Of a stretch of 64,000 bases of DNA, positions 41,728-55,000 are shown piece by piece. A program made the translations under genes and the position numbers. Numbering within the stretch: position 1 is the stretch's first letter; every line of letters starts with the position of its first letter. The notes beneath the pieces were generated by a model, which saw only the letters and a program-made list of their open reading frames with translations, made no database searches and had not been told where the DNA came from. Location of the stretch: positions 1-64,000 of the IMG/VR virus record IMGVR_UViG_3300008339_009519. One strand, written 5' to 3'. This stretch comes from a virus.

Positions 41728-43935
41728 CTAGTGTTTAAACTTTAATGTATAAGAATTTAAAGCTGGAGAAGAGTATGAATCTGAACCCCTAAAAAAATCC
41801 GCTCTTAGCTTTATAAACTGCGGTCTGTCTTGATTGTTCGCAAAATAGTATACCTTACTTCCATCTTTAATTTCTTCAGTTCTTCTATATACTATTTCCT
41901 TATTGTTTTCATAATCTATTATTGAGAAAACATTGTCGTTATTTGAATATCTATTTCTTAGATCTTCTATTTTCACATAGGATAAATAATTTCTGTATAC
42001 TTCTGCATTAGGTATCGTTAGTAGGGACTGATTCTCCATCAAAGAAATACTTCCATTAAACGAAGTGCCTATGCCATTAGTAGTATTTGTAGACTTGTTA
42101 ATAATGATAAGTATTGTATTTTGTCCTTTATTAAAATTCCACGTTAATGAAGATGACAAAATTCCTGGAGCTAGCATTCCAGCGTTAGATAGTTCTATGC
42201 CATTTAAATACACGTTGACATCCCAGTACTGAGCATCAAGAGATTTAAGAAAGTTTTTTGTTATTGTGAGTGGCTTGTCCATAAAAACATTTGTTGTTAA
42301 ATATATGCTTCCAAATGGAACACTTTGAGCCTGGTAGAACTCTTGAGTTGATTCCACTGAATTAAATGCAGTTGTATAAACGATGTCATTTCTTGTGCCA
42401 GAAATTACTTCTTGCCAAGTAGTTCTATCTAACGCAGTTCCAGTGACATAAGAAACTTGAATCTGATTGCTTGTAACGCTTTCCAGAATGTATGGTTCAT
42501 ACGGCTCTGAATTTTTTGGAAACTTACACAATCTATAGACATTAAAATTTCTAGATAGAGCATCGTTTTGATAGAAGTAAGCTTGTATAGGGTTATTGTA
42601 GGTAGTAGTTCTTGGAATTTGTATCATGCTATCAAAAGTAGAATCAATCGAAGTACCAGTTTGTTTATCTAAACTTGATTCAACAAGTCTAGTCCCCTTA
42701 AAGTCAATAATACTTGGTTGACTAGAATTTTTTTCTGAAGATGGAGAAATACCAATCCAATTAAAAGAATTTATATCTGTAGATGAACCATTATCTACAG
42801 CCACATAATAGTTTATTGCAGTACCAGGTGGCACTTGTTGCTCAGCGTCAAAAACAACTTCATCTATTGCTAAGTCTGGATTCTGAGCATTAGGTAAGCC
42901 AATAGATTTACTCACATAAATCGCTGAAGAACTATAGTATGGAGCAGTTATAATTAATTCTTCTATTCTGAAATCATATATATAAGCTATTTGTCCATTT
43001 TTATCAGAAACATAATCAGGCTCTACTTTAGTCAGGTATATTTCTATCATAGAAGTCTTTTTTGTTGAAAAATTAAAAGAAAAATTATCGTAATCAGTTG
43101 CACTATCTTTTGTAAAAAATAAAGACTTAGATCTATCTATAGGATCTATGACTAAAATGCTTGTTTCAACTGGTTTTTGAGAATTTATTCTTCCTTCAAC
43201 TACTGATATGCCGCTAGTTTCAGTGTTATATAGAGTGACTGGTACATTAATTTTTAGAGTACAAATTCCAATTGTACTGGACTCATATTTCATGGACCAT
43301 TCACTGTTGTTTAAGCCATTAAAAACATTAGAAAAATCTGTATTTTGTTGACTGATTTTTGTTTGACCGTCTAGATATAGATCTACTTTGGCGTTAGAAA
43401 CTTTGTTTAAAATATTACCAACATAATTAAACAGCCCTGAAGTCTCTTTTGGCAATGATGCTTTTCGTGCCAAAGTGTCTACAATTGCCGTAGTGTTATT
43501 TAAGTCTGTATGATTTGTATTGTTAAAAGCTTCCGTAAAAGCAAAGTAGTACCCGTCAGTATTATTTATGCTAAACAAATAGTCATCTACTGTTTTTTCT
43601 AGTTCTGCTCTTCTACTCTTTAAATTATCTATTCTAAACTTAAATGCTGAAACCAATTCATAAAGTTGCTCAAGTTCTTCATGATAGTCTTCATACAAAA
43701 CATCTAGGTTAAAACCTGTGTGTACTAAAATTCTATTGAGTTTATCAATGTCTACATATGAGCTAGCGTTAAGATCATTAAACGGAACAGGTATTGGTTG
43801 ACCTGGTTTAAATCTAGAAAAATATCTTCCGTATATTGAAGAAATTTCTTCAGTTGAAGGCTCTGATCCTAAAGAATAGTATATTTTATATATTGTTTCA
43901 AGAAATCTTTTTTTCTGTATATTTTCTATAGACAT
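41728..43935 (-). CDS. Large tail/baseplate protein (paralogue group)
   Basis: 735 residues. Helical start (HEELEQLYELVSAFKFRIDNLKSRRAELEKTVDDYL), then beta domains with NVFNGLNNSEWSMKYES. The same order (coiled coil, then 'NVFDNSSSNSWNM'-like strand) occurs in 46372-49047, so these appear related. C-terminal half is beta-sandwich-like. Part of the tail/baseplate operon. Confidence 0.6.
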   Translation of the reverse strand: MSIENIQKKRFLETIYKIYYSLGSEPSTEEISSIYGRYFSRFKPGQPIPVPFNDLNASSYVDIDKLNRILVHTGFNLDVLYEDYHEELEQLYELVSAFKFRIDNLKSRRAELEKTVDDYLFSINNTDGYYFAFTEAFNNTNHTDLNNTTAIVDTLARKASLPKETSGLFNYVGNILNKVSNAKVDLYLDGQTKISQQNTDFSNVFNGLNNSEWSMKYESSTIGICTLKINVPVTLYNTETSGISVVEGRINSQKPVETSILVIDPIDRSKSLFFTKDSATDYDNFSFNFSTKKTSMIEIYLTKVEPDYVSDKNGQIAYIYDFRIEELIITAPYYSSSAIYVSKSIGLPNAQNPDLAIDEVVFDAEQQVPPGTAINYYVAVDNGSSTDINSFNWIGISPSSEKNSSQPSIIDFKGTRLVESSLDKQTGTSIDSTFDSMIQIPRTTTYNNPIQAYFYQNDALSRNFNVYRLCKFPKNSEPYEPYILESVTSNQIQVSYVTGTALDRTTWQEVISGTRNDIVYTTAFNSVESTQEFYQAQSVPFGSIYLTTNVFMDKPLTITKNFLKSLDAQYWDVNVYLNGIELSNAGMLAPGILSSSLTWNFNKGQNTILIIINKSTNTTNGIGTSFNGSISLMENQSLLTIPNAEVYRNYLSYVKIEDLRNRYSNNDNVFSIIDYENNKEIVYRRTEEIKDGSKVYYFANNQDRPQFIKLRADFFRGSDSYSSPALNSYTLKFKH

Positions 43936-43937
43936 AA

Positions 43938-46364
43938 CTACCTAAACCTAGCTCCAATTTTATAGTAATAAACTATTGGTGTGTTGTTTATTGTCCTATC
44001 TTTTTTGATTTCTATTTTAACTATAATCGAATTTATTGGATTCGGCACTCCGGGATCTTTACCACTGTTCAAGTACATAATCTGTGGAAGAGCTGTATCA
44101 TTAGTTAAATTTTGATTAAAAACTAAAACTTCTGGAGTTCCAGTATAGTTTCTTTCAATTGGTTGTATGGGGAAATATTTGACGCCACCATCTACGCTAA
44201 TAGAATATTTAACATATGATTGGTTTTGAGTACCTTCTGGAATAAAATCCGCTGCGTACAAGGTAACCATATCTAAGTTTCCTGTCACAAAAAATGGTTT
44301 TGATATTATTTCTGCTGACTCTTGAAATGTTTCTTTGCCAAAAGAAATATCTCTTATACCTATACTTGCTCTTTTTGCCTTTAGTTCTTCAAAGTTTCTT
44401 TTAAGGTTTAAAGATACTTTATTAGCTTTATTAATTTTTTCAGTGTATTTTTCTACAACAATATTATTTTGCGTTGGTGCATCCAAAACTTTAATGCATA
44501 GCCCATAGCTTTTAGAAATGTCTGTTGTAGGCAGAGAAGTTGTTGAAGATGAACCTACTGAGAACTTAAATTGATTTACACTTGGTGTTTCTGTAACTGT
44601 AAATATGCCAAAAATATCAACGGTAGACCATCTATCTCTTATGTAAACCTTGTCGCCAACTGAAACACCATGGTTTGCAGATGTGTTTAAAGTAGCTATT
44701 CCAGAAGCTATGCTTATGCTACTCATTTTTATTTTTAAATTTGTTGTTGGATCGTACTTTGTCGGATCAATTAAAACACAAGCAGACGGGAAGTTTGCGT
44801 TTATCATACGCTGCTTTGTTGCGTCCATTAATTCCTGTGAGGAAAACCCAATTGAATTTTCTTTTGTTGTAAATAAATCTATATTAAGATCAACATCTTT
44901 TTTGTACCAATAAAAAGAATTTTGACCAACATTTATTTTAACCTGGTATTTTGTTTCCCCTGCTACTTGATTGTTGTAAGTCACTGTAATTTGCTTTGTA
45001 TCCGAAGCAGAAGATTTAAAGTCAGTTGGCCTATTTATGTTAGGAACTAAGGTGTTCTTATCCCAAGATACGTTTTGTGCTGCAGCCCCCAAGACTGCTT
45101 CTGGCTGAAAGTGGGTTTGATTATTCCATTTTGTAGTTGAATTAATTTCGTAAGGTGTCCAGTACGCGTGTCTGATAACTGTATCCTTAAACTGATCTTG
45201 TTCAAAAGTAATATATACTTTATTTACAATCTTCTCTTCAAATCTGAATACACCTTTATTGTAGAAAAAGTTTTTATAATTATTTATATTTTTCTGAGAA
45301 ACATCTGACGCTATATAAACTGGTCCATTATTTATAATCTCATAAGTTGTATTAGTTTTTTGATTATATAATTTTAATGAAGTTACTTTTACATTATTTA
45401 TTAGTGCATTTGCTCCTTGAATATCATAACCAAAAAATGGTATGATTGAAATATAATTTATATACTCACCAGTTCTATTCTGTGTAGAAAATTCTAAGGT
45501 TAATTTAAGAGGTTTTGTTGTATCAAAATTTGCCCAATTAATGTAATTTGATCCATCAAAATACTGAAATTCATATGAAGGTCTATTAGTTAGGCTTTCA
45601 GCCAAAACATTGATTGCTTCGTACTCAAAATATGTAGCTGGGCTATTGTCTGTAATAGCTGATTCAGTAGATCTTAAAATGCTAGAATCTTTTTCATAAA
45701 TAAACTGAGTATTATTTATGTCTTTGTAAAAAAGGAAGTGGTTCCCCTTTAATCCATTTGACAAACCAGCAAAAGGGACTTCTGTCGAAATGCTTTCGTT
45801 ATAGTTTTGATTTATTACACGAATATTCCCTTTGGTTTTTTTACTTGTTGTTTTTGCAAGCGTTGCATAGCCGTCAGATATGTCGGGGACTAAACCAGCT
45901 TGTATCTTTCTTGCATCTACTTTTGAGAGATCATTAAAAGAATCACCAAAATACCAGGCATCTACAGATGGGCTTTGTGAATACATTTCCAAGACATTAA
46001 TTTTAGATTTAATTCTTGATATTGAATTTTTTTCTGATTCTAATGAGTTTGTGAAAACATTAAAAGTGTTTATATAATTTGCTGACATAGCTTCAAGCTG
46101 GTTTGTCATTATGTTAAGGTCTTTTGACATAGCTGCTATGATCTCATTAAATACAGCTGAGTTAGGTATGTCAGCTTTCTGGAATAACTTTATATCAAAA
46201 GATGTACCGCCAATTTTATTGTGTATTTCAGATAGCAATTTTTGATATTCAGCGTCAAAGACATTCGGTGGTACGTTTTTTTGAGTTACATACTCTGCAA
46301 TAAATCGTTGAACTTTTGATATTATTTGAGAATATACTAAACTGTCTGTTGATAATTGAGCCAT
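43938..46364 (-). CDS. Large tail/baseplate protein (paralogue group)
   Basis: 808 residues. Coiled-coil segment (TNQLEAMSANYINTFNVFTNSLESEKNSISRIKSKINVLEMYS), then repeated beta domains. A short internal stretch resembles a bacterial Ig-like or SH3-like fold (SSISIASGIATLNTSANHGVSVGDKVYIRD). Related in layout to both neighbours. Two-base gap to the next. Confidence 0.6.
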   Translation of the reverse strand: MAQLSTDSLVYSQIISKVQRFIAEYVTQKNVPPNVFDAEYQKLLSEIHNKIGGTSFDIKLFQKADIPNSAVFNEIIAAMSKDLNIMTNQLEAMSANYINTFNVFTNSLESEKNSISRIKSKINVLEMYSQSPSVDAWYFGDSFNDLSKVDARKIQAGLVPDISDGYATLAKTTSKKTKGNIRVINQNYNESISTEVPFAGLSNGLKGNHFLFYKDINNTQFIYEKDSSILRSTESAITDNSPATYFEYEAINVLAESLTNRPSYEFQYFDGSNYINWANFDTTKPLKLTLEFSTQNRTGEYINYISIIPFFGYDIQGANALINNVKVTSLKLYNQKTNTTYEIINNGPVYIASDVSQKNINNYKNFFYNKGVFRFEEKIVNKVYITFEQDQFKDTVIRHAYWTPYEINSTTKWNNQTHFQPEAVLGAAAQNVSWDKNTLVPNINRPTDFKSSASDTKQITVTYNNQVAGETKYQVKINVGQNSFYWYKKDVDLNIDLFTTKENSIGFSSQELMDATKQRMINANFPSACVLIDPTKYDPTTNLKIKMSSISIASGIATLNTSANHGVSVGDKVYIRDRWSTVDIFGIFTVTETPSVNQFKFSVGSSSTTSLPTTDISKSYGLCIKVLDAPTQNNIVVEKYTEKINKANKVSLNLKRNFEELKAKRASIGIRDISFGKETFQESAEIISKPFFVTGNLDMVTLYAADFIPEGTQNQSYVKYSISVDGGVKYFPIQPIERNYTGTPEVLVFNQNLTNDTALPQIMYLNSGKDPGVPNPINSIIVKIEIKKDRTINNTPIVYYYKIGARFR

Positions 46365-46371
46365 ATAAAAC

Positions 46372-49047
46372 CTATATTATTCTATTTTTATATCTATTAT
46401 TATACTTTACAAATGTATTTATTATGCTATCTTGCGTATCTATGGAGAATTTAAACATTAATCTATCAACTGAATAGTTTTCTTTAGTATTATTTAAATT
46501 TCTCAATACTATTCTATACCTAAATGAATCAGCAGCATAGTGGTATAGAACCCTAAATGGTTGTGTTACTGGCTTATTGAATAATAAACTTTGCCCTGTA
46601 TGTATAAATAATAGTAATTCAGTATCATAAAAAGACTCTCTTTGGGCGCTGTCTAGTATGTAGTTTGTTATATTTAAAGCAACTGTTCCATCATTTAAAA
46701 TAACTTTTACTGGTGAATAAGAAGAATAATCAAAATTACCAAAAGAACTATTTGAAGTTGTTATGGTGCCATTTATAGCTGAATAGGATGCATTTGCGAA
46801 TTTACCATAGTCTACATGTGGATTATTTCTAAGCTCAACCCTATTGCCAAAATCAGATTTTTCAAATATTTCTCCGTTAAATCCGTTTGTGCTAGCCGAA
46901 ACTAGGACTGGGTTTGCTAAGGATCTAGAAAAAAGCTGTATTTCTTTTACTAGATTAGGGCTTGCTGGGGTATATGATACATAGTATGTTTTTGTTGAAT
47001 CATAATTTAGTATAGTTATATTTTTGCCATTAGCATTAAACGTTGCTGGGTCTCTTCTTTTGCCAGATTCGTATACAGAAATTGTCTCTACTCTAGGTAA
47101 AAATCTAAGAATGCCCGAACCACTAGTATTTAAGAACAAAAACTCAGACCTAATAACAGAGTCATTAAATGGCATTATGGGTAGCCAGTCGTCTTCGTTA
47201 ATTGGATTATCTTTAATTGAAACGCTAAACTCAATAGACGTTTTATCCCCAGATTCATCTAGTTCAAGTCTAGATATTTCTGAAAAATAATTCGCCATCA
47301 TTTTTGTTTTAAGCGGCACACCAGCTAATGGCAGTCTTTTACTTACATAAACTGATCTTTGTTGGACCGGCAAAGATGCGTTTACTGTGTAAATATTTTC
47401 TACTGAAAATAAACTTATATTTTTTATAGAGAACATATATTCATATTGGTTCTGTGATTCAATATTATTAAGAAGATCTATTACCCCTTTTTGATCAACT
47501 GAATAAAATGACTCTTCAATAAAATGAATATTTTCTGCAATATTATTAGAGTCTCCCAAAGGAACTAAACCACCAGACGCATAGGACGAAATTGGTTTAA
47601 CTAGATCTCTTAAATTAGATTCTAAATATGTATTTTTTACAGAAGCTCTAATATTTGAACCAATTGAATATGAAATTATTGAGAATATTATATTTGATAA
47701 TATACTTGTATTTTTAAACTTATTATAAGAGTCAATATCAGAGTAATATTTATTACTCTTTAACTCATTTAATACTCCAATATTCTTTTTTGAAACATCT
47801 GTTGGATAATAATATGTATAGTCATAATTATATAATTTTTTATTTTTTAATATATAATCTTTTGCGTAATCTTTAATAAAGAAATTAATAACTAAATCTT
47901 GTAAAGTGTCATGACTTTTCTTTTTATCTTTACGTATTTCTTTAGCTATTTCATTAACCAGCTTTGCATTTAACTCTGATTGGACTGGTGTTATTCTTGT
48001 CCTAACATAGTTGTTTTGAGCAAAGAAGAGTATAATTGATTTTACAAAAACCAATCCAGAAAGATCAATGTCAGTAGCTTTGTCTATATAGATAGGATTA
48101 TCTAGTAATAATTTTTTTGCAGATTGCCCTTCTATTTTTTGATTGGACGAACTTAACACTCCAGATTCTACAGCTGCTTGTATCAAGTACATCCCTTTTG
48201 TAACATTTGGACTTATCCTTATTCTTGAGGCTGGTACTTCTGAATTTAGTATAATTTCAATAGCCACTTGAGCTGAGTCATCAAATGCTATTGACCCTTT
48301 ATATTGTTTAAATTCATCTCTGTTAAAAATAGATTCTTTTATTACAAAAGGTGATTTAATTGTCATATTCCAAGAATTGCTTGAAGAGTTATCAAAAACA
48401 TTTTGAATATTTGTATTACTTGAAATATACTCTGAGGCAAAGTTTGTATAGTAGTTTATTTCTTTTATATTATTTCTATCAAAGTCTATTAATTTTTCTT
48501 CTTGATTCGCAGAAAATTTTAAAGTTCCGCTAGTAGGATCTACTGCTGCATATTCAATGCCCTTAAATGGCATGCCGTTTCTGTCTGGTGTAGTAAATTG
48601 ATTGGTATCGTATATATTAGAATTTAAAGTATTATCAAAATTTTCCACAAAATTATGATTGAACAAATCATCTTCACCAGATAAAAATGACCAATTGTTT
48701 ATATAAGATTCTAAATATAAAATATCTTTTTCTATTTTTTCAATTTCTCCAGAAAAAATAGTAGACATTGAAGCTCTCAACATGCTCAAAGATTTAGAAA
48801 TATCATAGTTTGTTTTAACTCTTAAATCAATATCCCTAAATAGATCTATTAAGGGCTCTCTCTGCATTACAGTAAGGTTTCTTACGAGAGACGGTATGTA
48901 GTCTGAAGCCGAAGAAAATGTAGAAAGCTTATTTATTAGTCTTCCTATTTCTGCTTTTTCAAGTTTTGACTCTGACAAAACAGATTGTATTGTCCTTCTT
49001 GCCTGTCTACTAAAGGATGAAATATGGTCACTTAGTTGCATCAACAT
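46372..49047 (-). CDS. Large tail/baseplate protein (paralogue group)
   Basis: 891 residues. Starts MLMQLSDHISSFSRQARRTIQSVL; coiled coil in the first 200, then long beta regions. ATG overlaps the stop of the giant upstream gene (TAATG). Shares the SxxW and helical layout with 41728-43935. Confidence 0.6.
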   Translation of the reverse strand: MLMQLSDHISSFSRQARRTIQSVLSESKLEKAEIGRLINKLSTFSSASDYIPSLVRNLTVMQREPLIDLFRDIDLRVKTNYDISKSLSMLRASMSTIFSGEIEKIEKDILYLESYINNWSFLSGEDDLFNHNFVENFDNTLNSNIYDTNQFTTPDRNGMPFKGIEYAAVDPTSGTLKFSANQEEKLIDFDRNNIKEINYYTNFASEYISSNTNIQNVFDNSSSNSWNMTIKSPFVIKESIFNRDEFKQYKGSIAFDDSAQVAIEIILNSEVPASRIRISPNVTKGMYLIQAAVESGVLSSSNQKIEGQSAKKLLLDNPIYIDKATDIDLSGLVFVKSIILFFAQNNYVRTRITPVQSELNAKLVNEIAKEIRKDKKKSHDTLQDLVINFFIKDYAKDYILKNKKLYNYDYTYYYPTDVSKKNIGVLNELKSNKYYSDIDSYNKFKNTSILSNIIFSIISYSIGSNIRASVKNTYLESNLRDLVKPISSYASGGLVPLGDSNNIAENIHFIEESFYSVDQKGVIDLLNNIESQNQYEYMFSIKNISLFSVENIYTVNASLPVQQRSVYVSKRLPLAGVPLKTKMMANYFSEISRLELDESGDKTSIEFSVSIKDNPINEDDWLPIMPFNDSVIRSEFLFLNTSGSGILRFLPRVETISVYESGKRRDPATFNANGKNITILNYDSTKTYYVSYTPASPNLVKEIQLFSRSLANPVLVSASTNGFNGEIFEKSDFGNRVELRNNPHVDYGKFANASYSAINGTITTSNSSFGNFDYSSYSPVKVILNDGTVALNITNYILDSAQRESFYDTELLLFIHTGQSLLFNKPVTQPFRVLYHYAADSFRYRIVLRNLNNTKENYSVDRLMFKFSIDTQDSIINTFVKYNNRYKNRII

Positions 49048-52000
49048 TATAGTGTTCTCCAGTCATTTCCATCCATGTCTTGGATATCAAAAGATACTCC
49101 AGCAGTTAAGTTAGATCTAACTATATCATATATATCATTTATATTTCTAAAATTATCTATTACTTCTTTTGGTATTTGGATAATAACGTATCCTCCATTT
49201 GGATACAGCATTCCTTTGCCCGATTTTACATCGTTAAATGAAAGAATATTCCTATTATTTTCCGATTCTTTTACCAAAGATGTTCCGGCTGCTATACCGC
49301 CACCCTTAACTCTAAGGTCATGAACCTTTACATTATCAAAATTGTAAATATTATTTACAATAGCTGTTCCGATATAAAGAGCAAATGGGTTATAGTCAAC
49401 AGTGTAGTTAAATATATCAGTATTGTAAGAGAGATTGATTACAGAATTTGGATTCTGATATGAATTAACTTCAACATACTCTCCATCAACAAGTTCTTCT
49501 ACTGTTTTGGGGAGAAGATAGAAATGCATCTTTGCATTTCTTGAATAAACTGCCTCTATTGATTCTCCGTTATAAACAAATGAATTTTTAATAACGTATG
49601 GATTCAACGGAATTTCCTGGCCATCGATGTGATACAGCATAACATTTGGATTTTTAACCACATAGTCTACTTTAATTTTTTTAGGATCTGATGGAACTAT
49701 TTCTTTATTAAAAGAAATGACTCCAGTATGTTTGTTAAAATTCTTAATTAAACTATAATCTATTAGATTCCAGGCACCATTGCCATCTTGGATAAATGTA
49801 TCAACCCATGCCTCAATTGGGCTTGCATCCGTATAAGTGCTATTGATTGAAGATATGTCTAGCTGCTCTTGGGCCACAATAAATGAACCATGTCTTACCT
49901 GTATTTCATTTTGAGATAAAACAATTGGGTGCTCATCGACTATGCTGTAATGCCCAGAACCAAATATTGGCGATGACGGCACTTCTATTCTAGTTGTATC
50001 ATAGAAACATCTTAGTTTTTTGCCCCTAAAGTTTTTCTTCCAGTCAGTAAATTGATAATCAATTGGTATATCTATTAATTTATAGAATCTACCTCTACTT
50101 AAGTTAATAAACCACTGATCAAACTTTGAAAGATTTTTTGGTGGGGCAGATAGATATATTTTTGGACGACTGCTAACACGAACAGAGTAAAGAGGACAAA
50201 CGCTCTTTGCAGGAAACGCAAATTCTGTAAGTGTTTCTACTCTATTAGAAACACCAATAACGTTTTCAAGTGTAGAAACATCTCTGTCCGCATCATAGGC
50301 GTGGACTGCTATATAAATATCTCTTTTATTTCTTAAATAATATTGATAAGATAATTTTATACCTAAAAATTGCTTTGTTCTAATGTTATAGAATCCCCAT
50401 TGTAGACCATCTGGGGGTGAAACCAGCTGTCCATTCTTATCTTTTAGATCCCATTTAAGAATCGTAGTACCAAAAGATGTTTCTACTCCTGGCATGATGA
50501 ACTTAGAATAATCTGGGAACCCTTGTGCTTGACCTAAAGAATTTGTAAGAACTACAACACCATCTTTTGCATTTACAGACAGTTTTGTATTTTGTTTTGA
50601 ATTCAAACCAGTTATGTCTGCGTCCGCTAGATAAAAATTATCTACTGAATATTCTTCAGATATTTCGTCTGAGATAACCTCAATGCCATTTGTAGTAGTT
50701 ATCAAATATTGTGGCGCTCTATTCGATAACACGGCAAATTGAGAAGCTACTTCTGGTCCAGTTAGATCAGTGGTAGCTGTGGGGCCAATTTTTGAAACAC
50801 GACTTATTGTCGGGCTTGCTCCATTAATTGAAGCGCCCTCAGAAAATGCTGAAACAACTATTGTTGATTCATTATCTTCCCATTCATAAGTGTCACCTAT
50901 ATCATTAATTGAATCTGAGTAAATAGTTTTATTAAATGACTTAGAAAAACTTCTTTCAACAGGATTTCCCTCATCATCAATTAAAGGCTGACCATCAATT
51001 ATTGGTATTACATTCATTGAAATATCATTTAAAACTATTGAAGTAACTTTTGATCTTGCTGCAGAAGATATCGCTTTAGCTATTGTGCCAAGATTGAATA
51101 CTCCATAATCTCCAGAGTCTAAATCCGTTTCTCCATAGATTGTCCCAGTTGCTACTGCAGTTGTTTCTGTAGCATCAATTAAACTTGTTTCTTGCTTTTG
51201 TGCAGTTATTGGCACTCCTGGAGTTCTTATCGAAAAAGAAATGTCTTTTATAGAAAGACCTTCAGCGTTAGGACCGTGCACGCCGTCATTTAATGCAGTT
51301 CCAAAGACTTCCAGCATTACGTACTTAATCTTTCTTTTATCTCCTGTTGTAATTACCTCTGAACCATTTGGTTGTATAACTTTTGACACAGGAATAATAT
51401 TTTGAGGAGCTGCTTTTATAGTATTGTTTGGGCCAAATTGTGGGACTAAATGACTTGAAGTTACTAAATCTTGCTCATACAAAAATATTTGTGTAACTCC
51501 CAGATTCCAGCCACCAGACTTTAAATTTATTGCTACTAACTCTTGCCACGCAAATGCTTTTCCAGATTTGTCTTTCATTTGCGGCACTTCGACAACAATA
51601 AAATCTTGCACTGTGGTAGGGCCAGGAATACCTGTATAGCTAATTCTTCTATATTCGTCAGCAGCAGATGAGTTACATACAACTGCAATGTCGGAATACT
51701 TTAAAGCATTATTTATATATGGCTGTGCTTGAGCTGGTGCTTGTTTTCTTAGTGTCTCAAATTTTGTTTTATCATTTTTGAATAGGTTAAGCCAGTATGT
51801 TGCCATAACAGATTTTGTTTCAGAGTCAACAATTCCAGGATTTCTATTTTGATTTAATTTTTTATCTACTTGAAATTTTGTAACTGCATTTGCTGTTTGC
51901 GATCCGTATGTACCGTTAACAGTTACGGCGTATCCATTTAATTTAAGTGTATACTGTATATAATAAACATAATTATTTTTTACACCTGCGTTGTTTGACG

Positions 52001-55000
52001 CAGCAACGTTTTCCTCAACTCTAACAATTTCCATTTTTTGAACTGGCTCAAATAGTTCCTCTCGATCTAAGAATCTATTTAATTGTCTTGTAAAAAAACT
52101 TCTTCCAACTGCACCTACAGGTTCATTTAAAACCTGCTGAATGTCCAAAGTTGTTCCAACTATTAGGTTAGTATCACTTGTATATACAGACCTTAGGGCA
52201 GCTATTCTTGATTGTTTGGTAGAACCAGGTAATGCATCGCATTCATTCATAACATGGTTTTCAAAATATTCCCAATGCTCCCCAAGAGATCTAACAATCC
52301 CCTTATTTGACATATTATTACCACGTTGCTCTAAGGTCGGAGCAAACCAATACAATTTTTGTGATGCAGCAACAAACTTTTCCCAAGTGTTTAACTGTGT
52401 TTTAATATAATTTTTAATTGTATTTGAAGCTGATTGTGGTGGGCGTTGGTCAAGATTCCATTGCCCCTCAATTGGTTTTCCAATTTCTTTATATACAACT
52501 TGAGTTGAATCTACATTTGAGTTATTTGAATCATTTGACCCCACCATGTATTCATTCCATCTTCCAGATCTTGGGATGTCAAAAGTATAATGAAAACTAT
52601 TTCTAGGACTTGCTCTATCAACTGGCTTTAATGACTGTATATCTGTCAATGAATAAATATTTGTTGGATATTTATAACCCCTAAATCTAGAATCAGTATT
52701 TGTAATTACAATTCCATTTTCGTCTCTTGGTTGTTGAGTGGAGACAACTGGAATTCCATCTGGATTTTCAGCTATACCTCTTTTGCTAATATAGGAGATA
52801 TTGCCCACTTCTGCATTTAAAGGAGTACTAAAGCTTGTATTCCAATAAACTTTATAAGTGAATTTATTTGTCTTTGTTTGTGTAACAAATATTTGTGTTT
52901 TAAAATCAAAGTCATAGTCTTTAACAAATTGACTTCCTGGAAGATATTCTTTTGGAGTTTTTACTACAGATTTACTTGTACTCTGATATCCGCTAGAACT
53001 ATCATTATAATCTAAAATCATATATGGATAATAGATTGACTTAAGGTCAAACTCTTTTGAAATCACTGTTGAATAGGCATCTAGGCTCAAAGCGCCAGTA
53101 GCTAGCAGTGGCTTTGCCCCATCAGTTAATTTAAATAAATTATATGAAGTCTTTGTTTCCCCAAATAAGTAATTATTATTATCTACTTTTTCAAAATCTA
53201 AAAATTTTATATTGTCATTTGTACATTCGAGATAAAAATCTACGTTACTAAAATCTGCATTGATCATGGATGAAGCATCTTGCTGGATAGACGTTGCTTC
53301 AAAGTCACTAATAAGCAATTGCCCTATTGATGGTTGCAGCTCCCTACAAAACTTGGGGTCATAAACATATGCTCCGACAAATCCAGAACCAACTCTTTGT
53401 TGTTTATCGCTGAACTTAAAAGTTTGCTTTTCGTCATCAAATAAAACTGTTACCTTGCCAGCATCATCTCTTTGCCCATTAATTGCCCAGCTGTTTCTCC
53501 ATGGGGAAATGTTCCAGACAATTGTTGAATCGCTAGAAAACTTAGTTCTGCTATTTACTTTATTTTTATTTGCTTCAGTTAAAATATTATAAAATAGCTT
53601 ATTTGGCCCTAACATCGCAGCACTTAAAAACGCGGTTTGATCTCCGGGAGTGCCAACTGGAAATGAGTTAATTGCTCCTCTATTTGATCCAGCTACACCA
53701 AGACCACTTGTCCCGTAGTTATCGTTAATGTAGGTAAGGAATGGGTTTAGACACAGTACTACAAATGATGAAAATTCAGAACTAGTATTGTATTTATCTT
53801 TAAGAATTGCTGTGTACTTGTTTAATCCTTCGGTTAAGGACACTATTGATTGAGCTGAACCGTCTTTTGATTCTGGAGATCCATTAAATACTCTTATTGG
53901 ATTAACAGAAGAGTTATTCAATAGATTTAACCTATTGCCAAAAACGTTATGGTTTTTATATTGATCAATCTCTTGATACTCAGTTAAATCCCATCCATTA
54001 AGATTGTCATCTCCTTCTTCATACTCCTCTACAATTGTTATATAGCCAGTATTTTTTGACACAGATGTCAATGAGTAGTCAAAGTTTTCTAAACCAGATG
54101 AAGTTAATGACGCTTGATCAAGCATCGAGCAGTCCAAAAATACGGATACACCGTTTTCCAAGAATAGATCTAGTGCTCTTTTTTGCAAAGCTGTTATTGC
54201 CTGGCTTGGTGTCCAGACAACGATATCATAGTCAAATGGATCTATATCTTGATTAGTAACAGTAGTGCTGATAAATAAATCTATATCAAGAGCCCAATAG
54301 GCTCGTTGAGTTTTGTTAGAATCTACTGGTCTTAGCGGATTTTCAAACAAAAAGTTTTGTTGATTTATTACAGACTCTTCTAAGTTGGCGAATACATATG
54401 GGTTGTGCATATTCTCAATCAAGCCAGAATACAAGACCGCCACTTTCATTACAGCTCGTTCTGTATTTTGGTATATGTCTTTTATTTTACTAAAATTATA
54501 ATTTATTTTAGCTAATAATCTCCAGTTAAAGTTTTGAAAAGTTCTTGGGTCCTGAATTGCTTTTATCGGTGTTACTACTTTCCAACCTTCATCACCGGTA
54601 GTTTTTTTAAGCAGTTTGTTTTCTTTGTGAGAAAATAGTTGAGTAGAATAGATTTTTCTTCCAGCAGATGATGGATCTATAACTTCTGACTCCTCTACAA
54701 CGTAGGCATAGAGTGGCATGGTGTTAATGTATTCTTTAAAGTTAAGGAACTGGCTATGCGGTATTCCGTCAGCTGTTCTTTCAAACTTGTCATATATAAG
54801 CTGCAGGCCGACGGGATCCGGTTGATCAACACCTACAATTATTCTGTAATAATCATTATAAGATAGTGTGTATGTTTCGTTCTCATATCTTTCAATAAAA
54901 ATCTCATACTTATTTTGACCATACTGATCGACATATTTATTACCAGAAGAATCTACTACTTTTATATTATACTTATCTGGGTCGACTAACTTTAATGATC

